Source: CBDUBH01 sp965365345
GTDB taxonomy: Bacteria; Bacteroidota; Ignavibacteria; Ignavibacteriales; SURF-24
Assembly (NCBI GenBank): GCA_965365345.1
Contig: CBDUBH010000047.1
Location: forward strand, 1 to 26,813
Length of the DNA stretch: 26,813 nucleotides
Direction: 5' to 3'
The position numbers and the translations under genes are program-made. Under the pieces are notes generated by a model, which did not search any database, was not told where the DNA came from, and saw nothing but the letters and a program-made list of their open reading frames with translations. Position 1 is the stretch's first letter; every line of letters begins with the position of its first letter. Below are positions 8,322 through 15,454 of this stretch, piece after piece.

Positions 8322-8358
8322 GGACAAAATAATTAATTCTAAATTATAAATTGAATAA

Positions 8359-9942
8359 ATGTCAAAATTAAAATATATTCGCATCGCACTTTCAACAATT
8401 TTCTTTTTATCGATTTTAACTTTATTTGTAGATATTAAAGATGTAATTCCGGCAAGTGTTTACAACGGAATTTTATTCTTTCAATTCATTCCATCAATTT
8501 TGAAATTTGTAAACACATTCACTTTAATTTCAACCGGATTTATTTTTGTAATTATTTTGACCTTTTTATTCGGAAGAGTTTACTGCGCATCTTTTTGTCC
8601 GCTTGGAATTTTACAGGACATCATAATTTTTTTCAAAAGAAGATTTAAGAGAAAAGTAAAATTCAGATATTCAAAAGAAAATAAAATTCTGCGTTATTCA
8701 ATTTTGATAATTGCAATTATTGGATTACTAACTTCCACAACATTCATTTTAAATTTGCTTGATCCGTACAGTAATGCCGGAAGAATTTTCACAAGTTTTG
8801 TAAAACCGGTTTTTATCGGCGGAAATAATTTAATTTCTTTTACACTGCAATCATTTAATAATTATTCTATTTTTCCGGTTGAGTTTAAAGGCGTTGGAGT
8901 TTCAGCCTTTATTTTCAGTACTTTCGTGATGATTTCAATTTTAGTTCTTACTATCTGGCGCGGAAGAATTTACTGCAATTCAATTTGTCCGGTCGGAACT
9001 TTTCTTGGACTTATTTCAAAATTTTCTATTTTCAAAATTCAGATTGATAAAAACAATTGTAAATCGTGCGGCGTTTGCGAAAAGATTTGCAGAGCCGAAT
9101 GTATTTCAAAACATGAACAAGAAATTGATCATTCGCGCTGTGTAAGTTGTTTTGATTGTTTGAAAGTTTGTCCTACAAAAGGAATTTCAATTTCAAATAA
9201 TAATTTGGAAAAATTAAATTCAAAAAAAGAAATTCAAATTAAACAAGTTGAAGAAGAAAAATTCATAAATTCAAAAAGAACATTTTTAATTTCCACTGTT
9301 GTTTATTTTGCTGCGATTTCAAATTTGAATTTTGCTCAGGTTAAAATTCAAAATAAAAAACCGACAAAAATTCCAAACAACAAAAAATTTCCGGTTGCAC
9401 CGCCGGGAGCAAAAAGCATTTCGCACTTAAAAGAAAATTGTACAGCTTGTAATTTGTGCGTTTCTGCTTGTCCCACTAGCGTTTTACAACCTTCGTATTT
9501 AGAATTCGGATTTACGGGAATGATGGTTCCGCGAATGGATTATCACAAAAGTTTTTGTAATTTCGATTGTAAAAAGTGTACTGAAATTTGTCCAACCGGC
9601 GCGCTCGAAACATTGAATTTGCCGGATAAAAAATTGACGCAATTAGGCAAAGCAATTTTTATAAAAGATAATTGCATTGTTCATACCGAAAAAACTGATT
9701 GCGGCGCATGCAGCGAACATTGCCCGACAAAAGCTGTAATTATGGTTCCTTACGAAAAAAGATTTTTGCCTGAAATGCATACAGAGTTTTGTATCGGCTG
9801 CGGCGCTTGTGAATTTGCTTGTCCTGTAAAGCCGCATAAAGCTATTTTTGTCGATGGAAATTTCAATCACGCAGTTGCTAAAAAACCGGAAGTTAAAAAG
9901 CTTGATGAAAAGGTCGATTATAAAGAGGAATTTCCGTTTTAA
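8359..9942 (+). CDS. NapH/NapG-like fusion polyferredoxin (membrane iron-sulfur protein)
   Basis: The 527-residue protein reads as two known modules in one chain. Residues 1-275 are NapH/NosR-C-like: about four membrane helices, two CxxxCP loops (C76/C80 and C206/C210) and two 4Fe-4S motifs (C234-C244; C261-C271). Residues 302-326 are a single hydrophobic segment introduced by SKRTFL, resembling a twin-arginine motif with the first arginine replaced by lysine. Residues 355-500 are NapG-like, with four cysteine clusters: C361-C371, C400-C411, C439/C448/C451/C455 and C478-C488. In nitrate reductase systems NapH and NapG pass quinol electrons towards a periplasmic acceptor. Here the linker helix would put the second ferredoxin block across the membrane from the first. 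The acceptor is unknown; the Tat-exported DUF362 protein upstream is the best local candidate. No nap catalytic genes are present in the window. Confidence 0.85.
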   Translation: MSKLKYIRIALSTIFFLSILTLFVDIKDVIPASVYNGILFFQFIPSILKFVNTFTLISTGFIFVIILTFLFGRVYCASFCPLGILQDIIIFFKRRFKRKVKFRYSKENKILRYSILIIAIIGLLTSTTFILNLLDPYSNAGRIFTSFVKPVFIGGNNLISFTLQSFNNYSIFPVEFKGVGVSAFIFSTFVMISILVLTIWRGRIYCNSICPVGTFLGLISKFSIFKIQIDKNNCKSCGVCEKICRAECISKHEQEIDHSRCVSCFDCLKVCPTKGISISNNNLEKLNSKKEIQIKQVEEEKFINSKRTFLISTVVYFAAISNLNFAQVKIQNKKPTKIPNNKKFPVAPPGAKSISHLKENCTACNLCVSACPTSVLQPSYLEFGFTGMMVPRMDYHKSFCNFDCKKCTEICPTGALETLNLPDKKLTQLGKAIFIKDNCIVHTEKTDCGACSEHCPTKAVIMVPYEKRFLPEMHTEFCIGCGACEFACPVKPHKAIFVDGNFNHAVAKKPEVKKLDEKVDYKEEFPF

Positions 9943-10067
9943 TTTTGTTAACAGTTTTCAGTAGATAGTTTTCAGTTAAAATTATGATTCACATTCTCAT
10001 TATATAATTATTTGGGGATAAAAATTACTGTTCACAAATCTGCAAAGAAATTAAATTGATTATCGTA

Positions 10068-10091
10068 ATTCCGGCTTGTCAAGAATCTTTT
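10068..10091 (+). repeat. Palindromic repeat module, copy 3
   Basis: The sequence starts ATTCCGGCTTGTCAAG and continues AATCTTTT. It matches copy 1 (8145 onward) except for a few bases near its centre, on the same strand. Confidence 0.6.
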
Positions 10092-10237
10092 CATATTCAA
10101 ATTTATTTTCTTTATTACTCATTCAACGGGTAAAATTTTTACAATGAGATTGCCTCGTCAAACCATTCCTCGAAATGACGATGCAAAAGTTAATGCTTTC
10201 TGATTCACAACACGCTTGGCTTGCGTGAATGATAGCA

Positions 10238-10312
10238 GCAAAGATTTTTCTCCACCTAAGGCGGATTCGAAATGACAAAAGATAATCTTTTCATCTTTGA
10301 ATCTTTGAATCT
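10238..10312 (-). repeat. Composite post-stop repeat, copy B
   Basis: On the minus strand, starting 5 bp beyond the DUF72 stop: GATTCAAAGATTCAAAGATG tandem units, then TTGTCATTTCGAATCCGCC with a small internal hairpin, ending AAAAATCTTTGC. Orientation relative to the preceding gene is the same as in copies A and C. Confidence 0.65.
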
Positions 10313-10317
10313 ATATT

Positions 10318-11235
10318 TCAAGAAAACAAACTTCCCTGCTCAGCTGAGTTTTTACTAATGTCTTTTAATCTTTCTGAATATTTAACAGTATTTTCAGGAA
10401 TGTCAATTTTCTTTCTGCCGCCGAGCGTAAACAATAATTCAAAAGCGTTAACAACTCCGTGCGTACTTGGATGATTATTCATTATCACATAAACTTTTTT
10501 AACTTTTTCGTAGATCTCTTTTATCTTTTCCTCGAATTCAAAAAGTTCTGCGGGCGAATATAAATATTTGTATCTTTCGCTTGCCTCTTCGTAAGTTTGC
10601 TCTTTGCCGAAATTTGCCAAAGATTTCCGCCACGCTTCAACATTTCTTCCATGAAATCTGAAATATGCTTTATCATTTGTTATAATCGGTTCAAACGGAA
10701 TTGCTTTTCCAATTTGCGGCTGATCAATTGTACAATAAGTTACATCAAGATTTTTCAGTAATTCTAATGCTTGCTCGCTATTCCATGATTTATGCCGGAC
10801 TTCAACAAATCTATTATAATTTTGAAATATTTCATTTAGATTATTCAGATGTTCAGCAGAATTTTCATCAAATGAGAATGAATACGGAAATTGTAAAAGT
10901 ACTCCGCCTAATCTTTCGCCTTTTTGAAGAATATCAAAATTTGTTTTTACCGCTTTAATTTTGTCTTCATTAAAATCTTTTTTGTGTGTAAAATCCTGAT
11001 GCAATTTCAAAGTGAATTGAAATTCTTTTTCATCATCAATTTTATCGAGCCAATTTCTAACTGAATCGGGATTTAAGTAAGTGTAATAAGTGGAATTGAC
11101 TTCAACGCAGTTAAAATATTGCGCGTAGAATTGCAGCCAGTCAAAATTTTTTGATTGATTTTTCGGATAGAAATGCGGAACCCAATCTTTATATGACCAG
11201 CCCGCTGTGCCTAAAAAAATTTTCGGATTGTTCAT
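10318..11235 (-). CDS. DUF72 (YecE-like) protein
   Basis: The 305-residue protein matches the DUF72 family from its first residues: IFLGTAGWSYKDWVPHFYP, then YFNCVEVNSTYYTYL, GGVLLQFPYSFSF, FVEVRHKSWNS, AYFRFHGRN and a C-terminal YVIMNNHPSTHGVVNAFEL segment. DUF72 proteins adopt a TIM-barrel-like fold; their reaction is not established, though phosphoesterase or endonuclease-like activity has been proposed from structure. No signal peptide is seen, so it is probably cytoplasmic. It lies downstream of the S24 gene on the same strand, separated only by repeat copy C, and is followed by repeat copy B. Function cannot be taken further from the sequence. Confidence 0.9.
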   Translation of the reverse strand: MNNPKIFLGTAGWSYKDWVPHFYPKNQSKNFDWLQFYAQYFNCVEVNSTYYTYLNPDSVRNWLDKIDDEKEFQFTLKLHQDFTHKKDFNEDKIKAVKTNFDILQKGERLGGVLLQFPYSFSFDENSAEHLNNLNEIFQNYNRFVEVRHKSWNSEQALELLKNLDVTYCTIDQPQIGKAIPFEPIITNDKAYFRFHGRNVEAWRKSLANFGKEQTYEEASERYKYLYSPAELFEFEEKIKEIYEKVKKVYVIMNNHPSTHGVVNAFELLFTLGGRKKIDIPENTVKYSERLKDISKNSAEQGSLFS

Positions 11236-11254
11236 TTTGTTTTGAGAATTGATT

Positions 11255-11316
11255 AAAAAAGATTTCTCTCTTCATTCGAAATGACACAAGGTATTCTTTC
11301 TAATCTTTCTAATCTT
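11255..11316 (-). repeat. Composite post-stop repeat, copy C
   Basis: On the minus strand, 8 bp beyond the stop of the UmuD-like gene: AAGATTAGAAAGATTAGAAA tandem units, then TGTCATTTCGAATGAAGAG and GAAATCTTTTTT. The module order matches copies A and B. It fills most of the 89 bp before the DUF72 start. Confidence 0.65.
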
Positions 11317-11324
11317 GGAATAAC

Positions 11325-11762
11325 TTAACTCATTTTTCTATACATCCCAATTACTACTCCGATGATTCTGAAATTTGAATTTTCATTTTCAATTATGATC
11401 GGTTTGAATTCAAGGTTTTCAGAATGAAGTTCAATTTTATTTTCTTTATAAATTATTTTCTTAACAAGAACAATTTCATTAAAAACTGCAACAACGAAAT
11501 TTTCATTTACAGGCTTTATATTCGGATTTACAATTATCAAGTCGCCATCAAAAATAAAAGCATCTTTTAAACTGCTGCCTTTTACTTTCAGCAAAAATGA
11601 ATCCTCGGGTAAATCAACAATATTAGGAAGATCAATAAAATCAATGGTTTTATCGTAAATTGAATTTGGATCGCCCGCAATTGCAATTCCTGAAATTTTT
11701 CTTTTTACAAAATTTAATTTCTGAAAAATAGCTTTTTGATTATTTGAATTTTCTTTTTTCAA
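11325..11762 (-). CDS. UmuD-like S24 autoprotease, TTG start
   Basis: This 145-residue protein has the S24 self-cleaving core of UmuD/LexA without the LexA helix-turn-helix. A29-G30 (IAIAGDP) is the likely cleavage bond. S64 in VKGSSLKDAFIFDGDLIIV is the nucleophile and K101 in VLVKKI the general base; ENLEFKPI and GVVIGM also align with LexA/UmuD. The 29 residues before the cleavage bond and the total length fit UmuD (about 139 residues) better than LexA (about 200). No ATG or GTG gives a sensible start: the upstream frame has only TTG at 11760-11762, and possibly ATT 30 bp earlier, before an in-frame stop; there is no Shine-Dalgarno sequence. UmuD works with the polymerase UmuC after RecA-stimulated cleavage, but no umuC lies in the window. 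It follows the hybrid kinase gene by 52 bp on the same strand. Confidence 0.82.
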   Translation of the reverse strand: MKKENSNNQKAIFQKLNFVKRKISGIAIAGDPNSIYDKTIDFIDLPNIVDLPEDSFLLKVKGSSLKDAFIFDGDLIIVNPNIKPVNENFVVAVFNEIVLVKKIIYKENKIELHSENLEFKPIIIENENSNFRIIGVVIGMYRKMS

Positions 11763-11814
11763 ATTAGGAAAAGTTTTTGATCGTTTTAAAATTTAAAATT
11801 AATTTTTAGTTAAA

Positions 11815-13782
11815 TCACAGAAAAATTCTTTCGAGTACTTGAGTTAATTTATTTTTCAAGATCGGTTTTGAAACGAATCCATCAAATCCCATCGCCAAAA
11901 ATTTTTCCCTGTCACCCGGAAGCATATAAGAAGTTACCGCGATTACAACTGATTTTGAATTTTCCGCCGTGGTGCGTATCATCCGCATTACATCAACGCC
12001 CGTATGCTGACTGCGTAAATTTATATCAACCACAATAAAATCATATTTCTTTTTTTGAATTTGATAAATCGCCTGATCGTAATTTGTCGAAAAATCAATT
12101 TCCTTCATGTCGCGCATTTGAACTTTGAATAAAGTCTGCGCATCAGGCTGATCTTCAACGTAAAGACAAGTTAATTTTGAATAATCCAAACCGGTTAAAC
12201 CTTTTGTTGGTTTTGGTTTTTCCTGATTTTTAATTTCCTCTTTTGGAGATTCGGAATATTGAAAAGGTTTAACGGAAATATTTTCTCCTGAAGGTTTTTC
12301 ATTTTTTTGAACTTCCAGAATTTTTTCTTCAGGAATTTCTTTTTGAATTTCAACAGGTTCAAAATTTACGGGAAGAATTATTGCAAATTCGGAATTAATA
12401 TTTTCTTTGGAAAGTATTTCGGCTTTCCCACCAAGTGCGTTTGTGAGTTTTGTAAAAAGTCCTATTGATACTTTCGAAATTCCGTGTTCATTTCTGAATT
12501 GATCTTCTTCATTTATGAAAAATGAATTTAATGAATTTGCAAGTTTACCGGAAATTTCGCTTCGTGCGTCCTTAATTGAAAGTATGAATTTTTCATCATC
12601 AACCGGATAGGCAGAGATAAAAAGATTTTCTTCTTTTGTAATTTTAGCAGAGATTTTTATAAACAATCCGAATAAAGTTTCAAATTTATTTACATCGGTT
12701 TTTATTTCAAGTGATGATGAAATTCTTCCCGGCTCAAGTAAAACTTTTTCTTTTTGAACTTGTTTCTTCAACTTTTCAAAAGCATTTTCAAAAATATCTA
12801 TGAATCTTGTCTGCTTTATGTTAAAATCTATTTCATCCTGTTCAATTTGCGAGTATTCAATTATTTCATCCATTGTTGCCATCAAAATTTTTCTATTTAC
12901 ATTTATGATGTCAACAGCCTCGGAAATTTCATCTGAACGTTCATCAATTGAATCTGTAATTTCCTGAATGAATCCTAAAATTACATTAAGCGGAGTTAAA
13001 ATTTCGTGAAACATTCCCGAAAGCATTGAAAAATTTGTGCGCTGCTGAGGCTTTTCCTCAGCATTATTTTTATCTTCGGCTAAAACTAAATTTAAGGGTT
13101 TTGCAAGAATTGAAAATCCTGTTATCTCATTATTAAAATCAGTTATAGCTATTGAAATAATTTGAAATTCCGTAAACTCTTCGCTTTTATTTTTTAATTT
13201 TAATTTGAGTTCAGATTTTTCTTTATTTTGCGGATTAAAAATTTTATCGAGCGCTTCGGATCTGTTTTCATCGTGACATATTGAAACAAAGGAACGGTTT
13301 TTTATTTCTTCTTCGGAATATTGCAAAATTTCTTTTACTGATTTATTTGCCTGAAGAATAATTCCTGACTTATCGGTTACAAAAAACGGTTCGTTTATAT
13401 TATTGAATGCAAGGTCAAAAAGTTGATTTTCCTGCTGAAGTTTAATTTTATCGGTTACGTCTTTTACAATATTGAAATATGCTTTTTTACCGTTAAAGGC
13501 AATTTGCATTTTGCTAATTTCAACTAATATTTCTGAGCCATCGCGTTTTTTATGCCGCCACGGTCCGGTAAATTCTTTTTCTTTATTTTTTACGTTTGAA
13601 AGATCAAGCAAGGTCTGAATATCTTCCGGGGCGTAAAGATCGGTAAGATCCATTTGAATAAAATCTTTATATGAATAACCATAAATTTCCAATGCGGCAT
13701 CGTTAACTTCCATAAATCGAAGATCTTCAATGTCGTAAATGAAAATTGCTTCGGGACTCGCTTGTAAAAAAAGATCTAACAT
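11815..13782 (-). CDS. Soluble PAS-PAS-kinase-receiver hybrid with degenerate ATP domain
   Basis: The 655-residue protein has no membrane segment. It has a PAS domain at about 3-115 (ASPEAIFIYDIEDLRFMEVN), a second at about 122-235, a HisKA-like helix pair with H259 (MFHEILTPLNVILGF), a region at about 365-475 in the place of the HATPase domain, a proline/glutamate-rich linker, and a receiver domain at about 535-655 with D544, phospho-acceptor D586 (VVDINL) and K639 (SKP). The ATP domain lacks its landmarks: the N-box position reads LFGLFIKISAKIT with no asparagine, the G1 position reads IKDARSEI in place of DxGxG, and the G2 position reads ISKVSIGLFTK in place of GxGLGL. It may thus be a pseudokinase that relays phosphate or binds partners through H259 and the receiver. 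Partner unknown. Confidence 0.85.
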   Translation of the reverse strand: MLDLFLQASPEAIFIYDIEDLRFMEVNDAALEIYGYSYKDFIQMDLTDLYAPEDIQTLLDLSNVKNKEKEFTGPWRHKKRDGSEILVEISKMQIAFNGKKAYFNIVKDVTDKIKLQQENQLFDLAFNNINEPFFVTDKSGIILQANKSVKEILQYSEEEIKNRSFVSICHDENRSEALDKIFNPQNKEKSELKLKLKNKSEEFTEFQIISIAITDFNNEITGFSILAKPLNLVLAEDKNNAEEKPQQRTNFSMLSGMFHEILTPLNVILGFIQEITDSIDERSDEISEAVDIINVNRKILMATMDEIIEYSQIEQDEIDFNIKQTRFIDIFENAFEKLKKQVQKEKVLLEPGRISSSLEIKTDVNKFETLFGLFIKISAKITKEENLFISAYPVDDEKFILSIKDARSEISGKLANSLNSFFINEEDQFRNEHGISKVSIGLFTKLTNALGGKAEILSKENINSEFAIILPVNFEPVEIQKEIPEEKILEVQKNEKPSGENISVKPFQYSESPKEEIKNQEKPKPTKGLTGLDYSKLTCLYVEDQPDAQTLFKVQMRDMKEIDFSTNYDQAIYQIQKKKYDFIVVDINLRSQHTGVDVMRMIRTTAENSKSVVIAVTSYMLPGDREKFLAMGFDGFVSKPILKNKLTQVLERIFL

Positions 13783-13878
13783 ATAATTTTTATTTTAATG
13801 GATTAATCAAAATTTGAAAGTCAGAAAATTTCCCAGATCAAAATAAAACTTTATACTTGATTTTCAAAAGATTTAATA

Positions 13879-13923
13879 AAAATAAAAAGGGATAAACAAA
13901 TAAATGTTTACCCCTTTTATTTT
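13879..13923 (-). terminator. Intrinsic terminator of the M16 peptidase operon
   Basis: Twenty base pairs after the stop of the second M16 gene, the minus strand reads AAAATAAAAGGGGTAAAC, an eight-base AT loop, then GTTTATCCCTTTTTATTTTT. The arms pair along nearly their whole length and the descending arm is T-rich, so this is a strong terminator candidate. The complementary strand is also T-rich, but no plus-strand gene ends here. Confidence 0.75.
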
Positions 13924-13942
13924 CTTCACAAAGATATAAAAA

Positions 13943-15454
13943 TTATTTGAACAATTCCTCAACAGTTATAATTTTTATTTTGTCTGAAGGAATGTCTAAT
14001 TGATATTTTATAATTTCTTTATCTTCTTCGTAAACTTCAGCAGCTTTAGGAGTTGCGTATTGAATCGGAGATTCAGCATTAGTTGAAAGATCTTCTTTCA
14101 ATTTTTCGCCGTTTTCAGTAATGAAAGCAATTTTCATATTTTTATATTGAAGATGTTTTTTAATGGCATTATTTACATCTTCCAAAGTTAATTGATTCAT
14201 AATTTTTTTAAAATTTTCAAGATGACTTCCTTCAATTCCGTAAAATTTATCATCAAGCGCGTAGCCCAATCTTTCAGAAGTTGTTGGCGCGTAATGCAAT
14301 ACATATTTGTTCAAAAAGTTTTTTGTAAGATTGAAATCTTCCTGTGTCATTCCGTTATCAACTAACTTTTGAAGTTCGCGCATAGCCGCTCTAAATGAAA
14401 AATGTTTTGTTTCGTTTGGAACCGGGCGAATCCAGATTTCAAAGATTTGACTGCGGCGCGCGACATTTACAGGAGGCATTTGTCTGCTTCCGCCGTTCGG
14501 GAAATTTTCAATGTAACTGTAATCGCCATAATTCAATCCGCGCTCTTCACGAATTACCTGATACAAATGTGAACTTGAATTTCTGTGTTCGCCGAACCAT
14601 GAATTTGCTATTGCCAGCGCGTACCAATCTTTTTCGCCGCGCAAAACATCTATCGGGAATCCCATTGAAATTGCTGTTGCGTTAGCGTCTTTTTCAACTA
14701 TTCTAACATTTAATCCGTCAATTTTTTCAGGATTTGGTTTTTGCAATTCTTCAACTTTCGAATCAGAAAGTTTATTCAGATCTTTTTGAAGTTTACTTAC
14801 AAGTTCATCGGAAAATCCGCCGCCTATTCCCAACACGAAATTATTTTTTGAATAATATTTTTTATAAAAATCTTTTACATCATTTATTGTTATACTTTCA
14901 ACGCCGGTAATTGTGCCTTGCACAATATGTCCGTAATTTGTGCCGTCATAAATAAAATTATATAAAACGGCTTTTCCCAATTCTTCATCACTTGAATATT
15001 TCAAAGTTGTATTTAAATAATTCAAGGTTTCATCTTTTACTCTTTTGAAATCTTCTTCTTTGAATGCGGGACTTAAAATACCATCAATAAATAAATTATA
15101 GTATTCATTTAAATTATCTTTATGAACTCTGCCTGAAAATACCGACATTTCCATAGAAGCCGAAGCCCAATAAGATGCCGCAAGCGGATAAAGTTTTTCT
15201 AAAATTGCTTCGTAAGAATTATTTTTTGTAGCGCCTTCAGAAAGCATTCGTGCCGTAATGTAAGCCAATCCTTCTTTTCCCTTAGGATCGTTTTGTGCGC
15301 CGGCTTTAAACCAGATTTTAAAGGAAACCGTAGGATCATTCTTAACTTTTAACAGAACCAGATTTTCATTTTGATCCATTTTATTTCCGGTTTGTGAAAA
15401 TAAATTTGTGCTTGCCGCAACCAAAAGAATCAATATTATTTTTATGAATTTCAT
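13943..15454 (-). CDS. Secreted M16 peptidase-family protein, non-catalytic subunit
   Basis: The 503-residue protein has an N-terminal signal peptide (KFIKIILILLVAASTNLFSQ) and two M16-type halves. Where the zinc motif HxxEH should stand after the GLA turn it has GLAYITARM, so it cannot bind zinc as M16 enzymes do. The C-terminal half keeps a TTSERLGYALDDKFYG segment, like the arginine/tyrosine pair with which the inactive subunit of M16B peptidases holds substrate. Its start overlaps the stop of the catalytic partner by one base (TAATG), with AAGGGAG just upstream, so the two should be made in equal amounts and pair. It probably acts in the periplasm. A terminator follows. Confidence 0.87.
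   Translation of the reverse strand: MKFIKIILILLVAASTNLFSQTGNKMDQNENLVLLKVKNDPTVSFKIWFKAGAQNDPKGKEGLAYITARMLSEGATKNNSYEAILEKLYPLAASYWASASMEMSVFSGRVHKDNLNEYYNLFIDGILSPAFKEEDFKRVKDETLNYLNTTLKYSSDEELGKAVLYNFIYDGTNYGHIVQGTITGVESITINDVKDFYKKYYSKNNFVLGIGGGFSDELVSKLQKDLNKLSDSKVEELQKPNPEKIDGLNVRIVEKDANATAISMGFPIDVLRGEKDWYALAIANSWFGEHRNSSSHLYQVIREERGLNYGDYSYIENFPNGGSRQMPPVNVARRSQIFEIWIRPVPNETKHFSFRAAMRELQKLVDNGMTQEDFNLTKNFLNKYVLHYAPTTSERLGYALDDKFYGIEGSHLENFKKIMNQLTLEDVNNAIKKHLQYKNMKIAFITENGEKLKEDLSTNAESPIQYATPKAAEVYEEDKEIIKYQLDIPSDKIKIITVEELFK

Larger units (their letters stand above)
8040..8358. repeat. Gene-free stretch made of repeat modules
   Basis: No convincing gene is seen. The first part (8045-8130) holds tandem AAAGATT-like units followed by a TCATTTTGAGCGAAGTGA module ending in AATCTTTG: copy A of a composite repeat found also at 10238-10312 and 11255-11316. 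A partly complementary segment (about 8201-8236, ending in CGCGATGACA) could fold back on it. Two inverted copies of a 24-bp module then bound 8146-8321. The insert separates two genes that probably belong to one module, so it may lie within an operon. Confidence 0.7.
9943..10317. repeat. Gene-free stretch with repeat remnants
   Basis: No gene is seen between the converging ferredoxin and DUF72 genes. Just after the ferredoxin stop there is a short direct repeat (AGTTTTCAGT at about 9952 and 9968). Copy 3 of the palindromic module lies at 10068-10091. A segment near 10145-10182 reads like GAGATTGCCTCGTC followed by CTCGAAATGACGA, and composite repeat copy B fills 10238-10312. No clear intrinsic terminator was found, so the repeats may mark the transcript ends. 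Confidence 0.6.

Noticed and set aside
8040..8358. Insertion-sequence remnant bounded by the 24-bp inverted repeats
   Set aside because: No transposase fragment or target duplication is visible in the 176 bp between the arms; a REP-like pair explains it better.
8187..8384. Open frame of 65 codons on the minus strand in the repeat-rich gap
   Set aside because: It is composed of repeat modules and overlaps the start of the polyferredoxin; no protein-like features.
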